From assembly GCA_030737875.1 (NCBI GenBank), contig CM060915.1, forward strand, positions 899,189,177 through 899,253,176: DNA of 64,000 nt, in the 5' to 3' direction. The notes under the pieces are model-generated. The model did not search any database, was not told the DNA's origin, and saw nothing but the letters and a program-made list of their open reading frames with translations. Positions 1-10,042 of this stretch are shown in pieces. The position numbers and the translations under genes were made by a program. Position 1 is the stretch's first letter. Each line of letters opens with the position of its first letter. Source of the stretch: Allium sativum. Lineage: Eukaryota > Streptophyta > Magnoliopsida > Asparagales > Amaryllidaceae.

Positions 1-313
1 AGATGAATCGGGCAGGGCCCACATTTTGGACCTACCCGGCTAGGTCGATCGCCACCGGGACTATGGGGCCCCGGACCCCCACCGGCACTGCGCCCAGAAC
101 CGCTTGATGTCTCGCCTTCGGCTCGGATGCGGACGGATACTGATGGAGGTTGCATTCGAGGGATGCGACATCCTGCTAGTGGCCAGACTCGAGTCTTCTG
201 GTACTGGACCCTGAATGATATTGGCGACGCCTCCGGGCTGTAATATCACGCGATATGTTGAGACGAGCGTGTCTTGTGTACTTTTAGTAACTGGATCAAA
301 AGGCTGGTTAACA
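1..313. mobile_element. End of an unidentified GC-rich element inserted in the 5' LTR of element A
   Basis: This block has no counterpart in the matching part of element A's 3' LTR (near 55240-55888), while homology to that LTR starts abruptly at 314. The block is clearly richer in G and C than what follows. It ends in GGTTAACA, an LTR-like CA terminus, followed by GTGAT, which could be a target duplication, but the other end is outside the window. A minus-strand open frame (387 to 61) crosses the boundary and so is not a gene of either part. I recognise no protein in it. It could be the end of an LTR (on either strand) or another transposon terminus. Confidence 0.45.
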
Positions 314-2147
314 GTGATATACCTGTCTGTGATGCTTAAACAAATTACATACATGCTTGTAATGCTACTTAGACAAGTTATACACATGCATGTGATGTTG
401 GATAAATAACAAGTAAAATGTATCTATCTTCCTTTTCTCATATTTATATGTTTATTTTCTGTCTTATATGCCTATGTGATTCTATTCTTCTCCCCCTATT
501 TCCTTTTTATTTTACGCCAAGCTTAGGACTTTAAAAGCCTATGCTATACCCAAATTGGATGTACATATAATTGGAGCAATAATGAATGACACAAAAAGGA
601 AGTTAGGCATATTAATTAATTAGGAAGCATTGAATATACACATGTTAGGCTTGTAGTAATGTGTATATGCTATAACTAGGTAAAGATATGCATAAACCTG
701 TGTATGTCATAAATTGGGGAAAAAGGATAAGTATGCATGTGTAGACTTGTTGAAGACAATTGGTGTAAATGGGCCTTATGCATGAATCTGTAACTTGGGA
801 ATGTAGTTAATAGATAATATGCATAAGGAACAGACATGTTAACTTTGACTTAAATGGACATTAAGTAAGTGACATGTTAAGAATAGGGTTGTATATGCAT
901 AATGACATTACAACCATGCTTATTAATAAAACCTGAACCTGTTAGTTGAATATAAGTATTAATAAGCAAAGAGGAGACCCGTCTGCTGTTATATCGGGTT
1001 TTGGGGGCTCTTAAATCCTAGATTTCGGGGAGACAAGCTTACAGTTTTTGGCTTGTGTCAATTTGCTATTAGGAACTCATATTAGTCGGTATACCAGTTT
1101 GGTATCTTATTAGAAGGGGCCTCACACTTGGTAGAAGCCAGGGCAAGCTTTACTGAACTAGGTAGTAATAGGTTCACACGCGGGTGGTTATGGGCGCGTT
1201 CCGGCGGAATCACGAGGGTGCATTGGTCCGACTAGGGAAAATAAGACACTACAATAGCAACGAATATTGTTCTGTTATTAAAGTCGTTGGATTAGGGAGT
1301 GATACACCCTACTGTCGGGGTTGACACATGATATTCGGGTAATAGGGGGCCGATCGCTTGGGTAGTAATTAGGGTACACCTAATCCTGTTGTTATGTAAT
1401 TAGGTTAGCACCTAATCTTGTTATGTAATTAGGGTACGCTTAATCCTGCTGTTATTCCTGTTTTTAATCATGTTAAAGCATAATCCTGTTGAACTTGTTA
1501 AACTAGTATTGATGTGGACTAAGACTTAAGTAATGAAACATATATGTTTAGACATATAACCATTTAGGATTTAAAAGTAAAGCGTTACCCAATCTTAAGT
1601 TTATTCCTGTTACTCTGTCCATCCTACTGTTCTGTTGTAATATTGTACCTTCCTTATCCAGTCTTATTTACCTGTCTTGTCATTTCTAATTTTTGCATAT
1701 TTGTAAATCATTGGAACTCACCCGATTTTATGTCTGACCTTTTTCTTTTTCCTCTTTCTTCCCTCTTCCCCTCTCAGGTCCTCAAGGAGGCGGTACTCAG
1801 CAGTACCTAGGATATCTCTTCAGATTGGACTTAACTTGGACTCTTTGAAATGTATTGCTTTGATCTGCTTTCCACTTTAGTTTGGCTTATGCTATGGGAT
1901 TTGACTTTATGTACTTTAGTATTTTAGTTTCTATCTTGGCTTGAAAGACAGATTTGAGACAGTTTCCTGGTTGTAAATGGTTTTGACATATTTTGAGACT
2001 ATGTTTTACTCCAATTATAATAAAATTTAAAAAATTTCCATTGGTTATTTTATCTGTCTTGTATATTCTCTGCAACAATTGCTTGTTGCATTTCGCAGAA
2101 CTTAACGCTTTCTCTTATGAGTGATCTTAACGGATGTGGGTGTCACA
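314..2147 (+). mobile_element. Element A 5' LTR (downstream two thirds)
   Basis: Aligns by eye, with many substitutions, to 55889-58340, the 3' LTR of the same element. Shared landmarks include the paired ACACATGC repeats near 330-400, CGCCAAGC near 516, the block of GGGTACACCTAATCC-like repeats near 1370-1450, and the pyrimidine tract followed by CTCAGG near 1740-1780. It ends TGTCACA directly before a tRNA primer site. The hAT-like MITE seen in the 3' LTR is absent at the equivalent point near 672. The TATA box region is not in this copy because the upstream third is missing. Confidence 0.85.
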
Positions 2148-2161
2148 TTTGGTATCAAAGC
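2148..2161 (+). other. Element A primer-binding site
   Basis: TTTGGTATCAAAGC immediately follows the LTR end TGTCACA. It differs by one base from TGGTATCAGAGC, the complement of the 3' end of plant initiator-Met tRNA that primes most Ty3/gypsy elements. The same site, better preserved, follows the 5' LTR of element B. Confidence 0.8.
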
Positions 2162-2316
2162 TGAAAGTTACAAGATCATAGAAATTTTTTGAAAATTTGT
2201 TTTCAAAATCAAAGTATTTTCAAATAAAAAAACTGTTTTTGAAAAACATATCCCCTCAAGCCATATTCAACATTCTCTTGATCCCATGTTGAAAATTTAT
2301 TTCTTCTCTTTTCTGA

Positions 2317-2810
2317 ATATCTGGGGCTCCTAACTTCCCGAAGGGTGTCCTCATCGCGGCATGATTCCATAGATATGTTAAAACTACAGCGCATGCTGAG
2401 GGACAAGGAAATGCCCAACCTCCATCTGTAGTCCCGGTGGTGTCACTAGCTGTTAATTTTCTCTAAGCTTCGTAAGGATTTCTATGCGATGGAGGCGACT
2501 TTCGAGAGACTTGTTAACATGTTGCACGAGGATGGTAAAAAGGAAGACAAGAAAGAAAATTTGACTGAGGAAACTCAAGCTAAGGGCGAACAACAGAAAT
2601 GGTGGCCCAAGAAAGGAAAACAACAAAAGAAAGGTGGAAAACCTGACAAAGCCCAAATCAAAAAGGAGGTAAAGTGTCATGGTTGTGGTGGTATGGTCAT
2701 ATTGTAAAAGACTGTAGAATGACCAAAGGAGCTTACTTTAATTTTGGGCAGATGGGACACTTCACCAAGAATTGTCATAATAAGAAAGGGAAATATGCAG
2801 GAAATTCTGG
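2317..2810 (+). pseudogene. gag: Element A gag remnant with large internal deletion
   Basis: Alignment to the gag of B and D shows the start codon changed to ATA at 2317 (context TCTGGGGCTCC, as in D's ATGTCTGGGGAACC). The N-terminal proline-rich region is frameshifted. At about 2482 the text jumps from KDFYAM to ATFERLVNM, so the whole Retrotrans_gag core (FWWE to HIPMG) is missing. The basic linker follows (KKEDKKEN to GGKPDKAQ, 2537-2665), then two zinc knuckles. In the first, C-HG-C..GH-IVKD-C needs a frameshift. In the second, both leading cysteines are replaced (FNFGQMGHFTKNC). The protein cannot be functional. Confidence 0.8.
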
Positions 2811-3245
2811 ACAAGTGCATGCTCTGGACACAAGTAGACCTGATCGAGGTAGGAAAGTCAAAGATGAAGGCTTGATTTCCCTTTTGGCTATTATGTTCGA
2901 ACCCTGTTTGATTTTGGGTCTTCACACTCATTTATACCTAGTTCTTTAGTAAATAGTCTGCACCTGAATACTAGTATAGTCTCTGAACCTGTAATAGTCT
3001 CAAACTCCATAGGAGGATCGACTCATTTGTCTATGATGTGTAGGGGTTTGAGAATTTCTTGTCTTGGGCGGCGAATTTGTATGCAACGCATATGTACTAG
3101 GCTTTATGGGCTATGGTTTGTTTCTAGGCATGGATTGGCTAGCCATATACGGTGCCATCCTTGATTGTGAAAAGAGAGTGGTTAGACTTCTTTCATAACG
3201 TGGTAGGACTCTCGAAATTTCTTGCGACCCACGGGGGTTGGTGAT
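2811..3245 (+). pseudogene. Element A protease remnant
   Basis: Continues from gag with GQVHALDTSRPDRGRKV and ends with the conserved retropepsin-downstream blocks GYGLFLGMDWLAIYG, LDCEKRVVRLL and LEISCDP. The DSG active-site region (near 2900) is out of frame and reads FEP, and several stops lie between 2946 and 3060. The reading is cut at 3245 by solo LTR C; the next codons of the same frame reappear at 9439. In B and D this protease is followed without a break by the RT. Confidence 0.75.
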
Positions 3246-4764
3246 TGTAACACCCCGCACTTTTCTGCCCCTATATTTCGACAAAAATCAAAACTCATAC
3301 ACATACCAGCAAAGAGTGTGTATATTAGGTACCTTGAATAAACGGGCATGAGCATAATAAGAGTACGATAAGATAATTCACAGTGGAAACAAAATCGAAT
3401 AAACCAATATTAACTCAAGTAACTTCCTTTTTAAAAATAAGTCACTATGCCAATACCAAGCATGAGAAAGAACGAGAACCGAAAGCCAAACTTTATCATC
3501 TGCAAGAACCCAACCTTCTCTAGGAAACGTGGGAGGTTGTGATGAGGAGTGGGTTAGAATGACAAGTTCTATTGACAAAGAAATGTACAACACAGAATAT
3601 AATACAAAGATGTATCCCGTTTGGTTCATCCTAAGATGTATGCCTAACAAGGTAAGTAGTTCTAACCTAACCTTGTTGATGTTTATTTCACGACTTTACT
3701 ACTCTTCCCAAAGTATTATTCCCAAATTATAATACCGAGATAGAACGTTTACGCATGTATATGTGAAGCCTTTATACCAGAACATGACTGGTCATTTAAT
3801 TGATAGTGGACCCCTAATTACGGGGTTTCTATATATGTATGTATCATTATTCACTATCCTTCATTATTCAATGCCTCACTATCAATGATAGATAAATTGT
3901 ATTCCCCCTGATCGCTTAAGACCCTTAGGCGGGTCTACAGGTCACATATTAACCCTCGATAGTAAACTCAACGTTAATATAAACTAGAGGGCACTATCTA
4001 ACGGGCCCTACTAGTTAAGGCTTCCGTCATTCACGGATGTACCCTTTCCCCGTTTAAGGTGAGAGGTTGTATTTCATCATTCGTTATACCATCTAGCTGA
4101 ACTTATTGGATAACCTCCTTAGTCGCTGATTATTTCCCGTAGGTTAGGTACCCATATCTGACATTTTAAGTTACTAGGTTTGGGCAGACAATACTCACAC
4201 AAGTCGATTAATGCCCCTAAACTGAAATACCTACTCCCAGGTGAACTTCTCAACCCAATGCCACGTAAGACCCATGGAAGCGGACTATACGTGAATGTTA
4301 TTGGATTCGTACCCCATTTGCTTTTAGCACCTTTCCCTATTGGGATAAAGTAGCTAGGCTACATTATTAAGTCATTCCCGATTAGTTCCTTTACACGGAA
4401 ATACAACACTTACACGATTCATTTTCATCATGGGGTTATATGGTTAATAATATCTTACGTTATTAACCTACTAAGTCCAACTATATTTTCTATCTCCATT
4501 ACTATAAATAAGGAAGGTAATATTCTCTTTTTCCCTAGGATATTTATTTGATATCTTCCATAATTTGGACTTAGTGTTTAAACGACAATCATAAATTCCC
4601 TTATGATACCTATTTCCATTTATTTCCTTTTCATTTCCCTTTATGACCATAACAGTCATATTTTCCTAAGACAATTATTTATCAGTCCCAAGTTATTTAT
4701 TTGTTGTACCCCACAGGAAATTTCTATTCTTGTTTCTTTATTAATTTATTTATTCATTATAAAT

Positions 4765-4990
4765 TTACGTAGAAGGCCTCTCACATTAAGTTTACAAGTT
4801 GTGAATGCTAGACTTGCCGGTTGGTTTCGGGCAGACTTCTACTTTAAATTTAACTTAACCTCATGCCTTAATATGATTATATTTATGCATTAGACCCCTC
4901 ACATTAAGCTGACTACCTGTGGTTGCTGGATTTGCCAGTCGGTTCCGGGCAGACTTATACCACAAGTTGAGCTTAACCTCATGTCTAAAT
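4765..4990 (-). repeat. Duplicated GC-rich box inside LTR C
   Basis: Two diverged copies, each with GGTTGGTTTCGGGCAGACTT or GTCGGTTCCGGGCAGACTT preceded by CCTCTCACATTAAG or CCCCTCACATTAAG. On the minus strand these match the pair of AGTCTGCCC..ACCCG..CGGC boxes in the LTRs of B (about 11485-11700) and D (about 24080-24305), which fixes the orientation of C. Confidence 0.75.
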
Positions 4991-5344
4991 GTGGTTATAA
5001 TTCAAATTTCCTAATCGGGGTTTACAACAAATATCCTAATTGATTTTAGGAATTGTAACCATTTTTCCCATCACATTTATTTTCCCTAAATCAATATTGG
5101 TTACAATGGTTATTTATTAATTTGTTGTCTTGTTCATAGTAGTTAATTACATTGATTGCTACAAATGGCCACCACAAATATATTAATTCAATGTGGATTA
5201 TATTTGCATATAATTCCACAATTGAACCTCATCCAAACATTTAAACATTTCATACAATGTATATTTGACCGTTTTATGCTGATTTAGATGGATAATATGC
5301 ATATATTCATTTTATATTTTCATGCGATCAACGTAGATGTTATT

Positions 5345-5367
5345 TTATTATTATTATTATTATTATT
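5345..5367. repeat. (TTA)n microsatellite
   Basis: Seven or so uninterrupted ATT/TTA triplets inside solo LTR C. Confidence 0.85.
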
Positions 5368-6463
5368 TTTAAATTAATGATTTTGTCTAATCAATTAACC
5401 AAACATTTCCTTTTTATATTCAATCTTGCCAGAAAGGTATCAAATCTCATGAAAGGCAATTAGCCGAAATCATTGTAAATAATGCCTAATTAGAGGAATT
5501 GACATATTTTCAAATCACAAGAAATGTATGTTAATATATATTTTGGAATAGTCATTGCAGATTACATATAAATATATGTATTTATATTTATACATGCATT
5601 TGCACCACTTTTCCCTTTTTAATTCTTTTTATCGTACCTCTTATGATTTCAAAATAATGCCTCTTTAATCAAAAGGAGGAAAACGACATGTTTACAGTTA
5701 TAAAGCCAAAACCCAACAATATTAATACAAATGGGAATATTTCCTTTATTCTTACAATCACATAATTCAACAATTTCATCTTTTTACCCAAATTCACATA
5801 TTTGATCACTCAACACTGAACTAAAGATCTGGAATGTAACTATGCCTAATTTGTGTTTAATAGGACCGATTTTCAGATCCATAGTGTTATGCAACATGTA
5901 CAACATATTTCATGACATAACTGTAGGAATATGTGGGGAAAGTGTTTAAGAATCCTACAATTCATACATAACCATAGTTTATCATTCACAAGTTTTAACC
6001 ATATTTATAATCTGATCTGATGGTTGCCAATAAATTCACAATAATTAAATAAACAGATCTAATTGGCATAAAAACATAGATTTGATTCAAATGAAATAGA
6101 TAAGTCATTATAACTATATTCGTAAATTTCCCACTCATCTTGTAGCCTCCAAATTTAAAGTTTGAACCCTTTTAGGCCTATAATCCTCAAATTCTTATAA
6201 ATCTACAATTTATCTAGAAATAGGAAAATTCCAAAGCTGTAGAATGTAAGAAAGAGGAAAAGACGGGAGAATATGATTTGGAGCATCATATTGCATTCAC
6301 TTCCATTAGATCTGCTTAACCTCTCAATTTCATGTGAATTGAATTTGATTTGATATGTATGAATATATTTTTCATTTTAGAATTTAGGTTTGGAAAGGGT
6401 GAAAAATGGTAGAGCTCCACTGCCTCTGCAGGTTGTTGTGGAAAAATAATGAGGCCTTATCCC

Positions 6464-6474
6464 TTTATTTATAG
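6464..6474 (-). promoter_or_regulatory. TATA box of LTR C
   Basis: On the minus strand CCCCTATAAATAAAG lies about 125-150 bp downstream of two GTCGAC sites (6598-6603, 6610-6615). The same arrangement is seen in LTRs A and D, so this is the likely core promoter of the solo LTR. Confidence 0.6.
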
Positions 6475-7126
6475 GGGTAGAAATGGCCTAGAACCGTCGG
6501 ATTAGTTTTAAGTTATATCCATCCATTCGTTATTTAATTTTATAATGCCAAACCCTAGTCGTCACTGCCTGGCTCGAGCAAGCGGTCACAACCAGCGGTC
6601 GACCGCTTGGTCGACCTGGTAGTAAGGTGGCTGGGGTAACTATATATTACCATATATATATAATATTCTACTTTATTAAAATCATATGAAGGCTAATTAA
6701 TGGTGATAGAAGAATTTTTTTCTCCTGATTTCACTGTGTATGATTCTTCATATATACTCTAATTTATTCTTCTTTCTAGTTTGATTTCTTTCTGATAACC
6801 TTCAACGTGTTTACCGTTCGTAAACCATTGATAAGCCATTTGGTTTTTTTTCATTTTAATTTCACTTTTGGAACCAGTTCTTTTTCTCATCACTCGCAGA
6901 TGGGAAAATTCCCGGATCTACCCTATTCTGAGATGCATCTATGCTTAAATCGCAGATCCATAACCAATTTGAATCTGTTTTGAAAGTTGGAGAACAAGAC
7001 ATTAGGGGAATTGGGATTTGGCATTCCCGGCGCAAGTGGAAACACTTCCGATTCTTCATAACCGTTTCTCCGGTTTTTTCACCATTTTCGCTTTTTGGTA
7101 AGTATATAGATCTGATTATTAGAACA

Positions 7127-7734
7127 CACTACGCCATAGATGGCCTACGACAACCCCAGAGAAGTGACGCAATAGGTACCAAAAAGTGTTGCTATAGGCA
7201 AAAAATGATCTATGGCAACACTTTTTTGGGGTTGCCTTTTGCCGCGTTGCCTTAGAGTCAAAGGCAACACCTTTGCGACTCTATGGCAATATCGGTACAG
7301 GTGTTGCCACAGGTACCAATAGATGGGTTTCTGCCTATAGAATCGCTGAAACCACAAAACTCGCGAGAAGATTTAAAAATCAAAGACAATCACTATCTGT
7401 TTTTTATTTTTTTTTCTCCAAATGAAAAAAAAACAAAGGCAAGCAGCGTAGGTTCAGTGGGAAAATGAAATTTTAGAGGGCAAAGGAGGTTAGGCGGCGA
7501 AGGAAAATAAGATTGACGCGGATTGGTAATGTATACCGTTGGATCATGTTCACGCGGATTGCTAATTTTATTAATTTTTTTAATTATAATATATCTAGTG
7601 CTACTACAACACAATTTGATATCCTAACACATTGAAGTGTGCGTTGCAATAGACATAAAACAACATAGCAATGGCAACATTGTAGCTAGAAACACCATGG
7701 ATTTTCTATGTGATAGGCCATCTGCGGCATAGTG
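7127..7734. mobile_element. Short non-autonomous CACTA (EnSpm) element
   Basis: Left terminus CACTACGCCATAGATGGCC and right terminus, read in reverse complement, CACTATGCCGCAGATGGCC form near-perfect inverted repeats that start with CACTA. The 3-bp flanks are identical (ACA at 7124-7126 and 7735-7737), the TSD length expected for CACTA elements. The subterminal part has many copies of GGCAACA or its complement TGTTGCC (about 7180-7320 and 7670), typical binding-repeat architecture. At 608 bp there is no room for a transposase. Overlapping open frames here are chance products of the repeats. Confidence 0.9.
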
Positions 7735-9191
7735 ACAATTGCGCTAGTTGGGGTGTCTTTGGTCTGAAGTTATATATTAGGAATAGTTTTAAGCTGCGTT
7801 TTGAACATTTATTCAGTGCTTTGAAGATGAAAAGTGATATGGGTTCAATATCAGTCCATTATATATGGTTTTAATTCAAATATATGTGATATGAATGTTT
7901 TATGCTGATAATTATGACCTCTTCATATTTTTTTTACCACTTATGGATTTGGCTTCTAACACTGTAACAATACACAGTAATAGCTACTAGTGAAGATGAA
8001 CTATTTTTAGTGTTTACCTTGATACTCTACTGGGATCAGCCCATGTGTATTTAGGTAATTGCATTTGGAGTCTCTATTTGTAGTGTCGATTCTAGTACTA
8101 AGATAGATGTATAGTTAATTGTGAATCATCAACCAGATTTAGTGTTTGTAATTGAATGTTTTAAGATTTAGATGCAGTTCCATTGTTTATGGGCTAATGG
8201 TTATATTTATGGGGATATGTAGCTATATACAGTGTTTGGAGTATTTAAATGGGTTAGATGTTTTAATGAATGTGGAACTGGTAGTTTGATTGACATAGGG
8301 AAGGCTTAGTCCGAATACTAGTTCCTAAACACGAAGAGGTGATTATGATCATGGATGTCTAATATTCAATTCATCAATCAATTTTGATATTGGGAAAATT
8401 GATAGTATTTGGAAATTCATGAGAAGTTGGGTTATTAGCTATTATAGTGTTGATCCTTCATATGATTATACAAGAGAGGGGCACTAATGGTTTTTGTTTG
8501 GATACAATAGCTAAAAGTATAGTGGTACTTGAAGTCAGAGTTGTTTTATAGTTCATGAACTAACTCAAAGCTAGTTTGAATGAATGTTAATTAATATTTA
8601 ACCTTTTGATCAATCTCATGTGAACTCACTTGTGAGTTTTGAAAAATAAAGGTTGGATATGGGTTAAATTGATAGACAGGTTTCGTTTGAATTTATAAGT
8701 AGTTTGGATTATTTGAAGTCAATCCAGTATAGTTTTAATGGTGCTTCATCTCATCATATTAAAGAGGTGCTACTGTTTTTCATCCTGATGTTGGGCTCTC
8801 AGCTGTTTCTCTTCACTTTAACCCTCAAGTTTACTAAACATAATTCTATTTTGGTGCTAAAGTATTCAAAGTTTTCACTTACTTGCACCAATATGTTAGA
8901 GAATAATAGTGGTTTTTAAAGAGGAGTTTTGCTACTTCCTAATCTGAATAAACATGATGTAATAGATATTTCTCTGGAGTCTTTTTTATGGATTGATGAT
9001 CGGTTTGAAGGTCATGACCAAGAGGAGCTTTTGGCTCGTGTGAGGTGCAGGGATGCACGTATGTGGGTTTATTGCCTCATCACGGGCTGTTACTTTTTAG
9101 TTAGTTTCATAGTTACTGTATTTTCAGTTTTTATGCTTTTTACTTGTAATGGTTAGTATGCTAACCTTCCTTTTGTACGGTTTTAGTAGAT

Positions 9192-9197
9192 AATAAA
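9192..9197 (+). terminator. Polyadenylation signal of the retroposed sequence
   Basis: AATAAA 15 bases before an A10 tract that abuts the target duplication. The spacing fits a 3' end made by normal Pol II cleavage and polyadenylation. Confidence 0.55.
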
Positions 9198-9438
9198 GTG
9201 AACCAATTTTCAAAAAAAAAATTATTCTACTTTATTTATTTTCCGTCCATTTTCATATTTCGTCTGTAACATTTTCATACGAACTCCATTCGCGAAACTC
9301 CAAACATGAATGTTGATCAGAATTCCAATACGAACGCATTGGTTAAGGCTTCATGGACAAGTTCCATCGTTTGCAGAAATTCTTATATTTTGAAATTCTA
9401 ATAACTAATTTACATTGCAAAAATTTTGGGTTGTTCCA

Positions 9439-10042
9439 GTGATGCTCAGCTTTCTAGAATCACTTGATATTTCTGTTGGTGGCTTGCAATCTGTACCCAT
9501 AGTTAGAGACTTTCTAGATGTGTTTGAGGAGGTTAAGGGACATCCTCCAAAGCATGAGATAGACTTCCAGATTTACTTGGTAGAGAACGCAAAGCTAGTT
9601 GCTCTACCAGTGCGCCACATGGCTCCAAGAGAAAGGTGGGAGCTGAGTAAACAAGTAAGGGAGCTATTTGAGAAAGGTTTTATTAGGAAAAGCATTTCAT
9701 AATGGGGAGCTCCATTCATCATTGCAACTAAGGAAAATGGATCACTTCATCTATGTGTGGATTATAGGGAGCTGTATAGGCTCACTAAGAAGAATAAGCA
9801 CCTGCTACCGAGAATCGATGTCTTGTTTGATCAGCTGGTTGCCACATCAGTTTTCTCGTAGATGGATCTGGCCATGGGGTTTCATCAATTAAGAGTTGCA
9901 AAAGAGATAATTGGTAAGAATGCATTCAGAACTCCAGATGGATTCTTCAAATGGTTGGTTATGCCTTTTGGGCAAATCAATGCACCTGCCTATTTTGTGG
10001 ACTTGATGAGTAGGGTGTTTAGGGAGTTTCTGAACAAGTTTG
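9439..10042 (+). pseudogene. Element A reverse transcriptase, first part
   Basis: Resumes A's reading frame after C. It begins with the pre-RT linker (LSFLESLDISVGGLQSVPIV), then RT blocks: [27 protein letters not shown]-stop-WGAP, CVDYREL, a block containing the first catalytic Asp (MDLAMGFHQL, preceded by a stop for Gln), AFRTPDGFFKWLVMPFG and NAPAYFVDLMSRVFREFLNKF. It stops at 10042 exactly where B inserted and continues at 20990. Stops at 9700 and 9858 would prevent translation. Confidence 0.85.

Larger units (their letters stand above)
6678..9222 (+). mobile_element. Poly(A)-tailed retroposed sequence inside LTR C
   Basis: Bounded by a 14-bp direct repeat TATTCTACTTTATT (6664-6677 and 9223-9236). 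A run of ten A residues (9212-9221) lies directly before the right copy, and AATAAA (9192-9197) about 15 bp upstream of the A-run. A long TSD plus a terminal A-tract is the signature of LINE-type target-primed reverse transcription. I recognise no LINE reverse transcriptase or endonuclease, so it may be a 5'-truncated LINE, a SINE-like unit or a retrocopy of a host transcript. A strong splice-donor-like string GGTAAGTATA is at 7097-7106, which would mean a retained intron if this is a host transcript. Short open frames at 8704-8919 and 8929-9156 resemble nothing I know. A CACTA element is nested at 7127-7734. Confidence 0.65.
3246..9438 (-). mobile_element. C: solo LTR of a Tekay-like element, inserted in A
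   Basis: Flanked by a perfect 5-bp target duplication GTGAT (3241-3245 and 9439-9443) that restores A's protease-RT reading frame when removed. Read on the minus strand it begins TGGAACAACCCAAAATTTTT at 9438, matches the start of B's LTR (CCAATGCGTTCGTATTGGAATTCTGATC), has a GTCGAC cluster and TATA box, a duplicated GC-rich box, and ends GGGTGTTACA at 3246. There is no primer site, coding part or second LTR, so it is a solo LTR. Without the nested retroposed sequence it is about 3.6 kb, longer than the ~2.9 kb LTRs of B and D. About 3250-4750 and 5000-6600 show no further recognisable feature. Confidence 0.85.

Noticed and set aside
61..387. 108-codon minus-strand open frame
   Set aside because: It spans the junction between the left-edge insertion and element A's LTR, so it cannot be a real gene.
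7145..7357. Open frames in the CACTA element as transposase
   Set aside because: They consist of the subterminal GGCAAC repeats; the element is only 608 bp and has no DDE motif.
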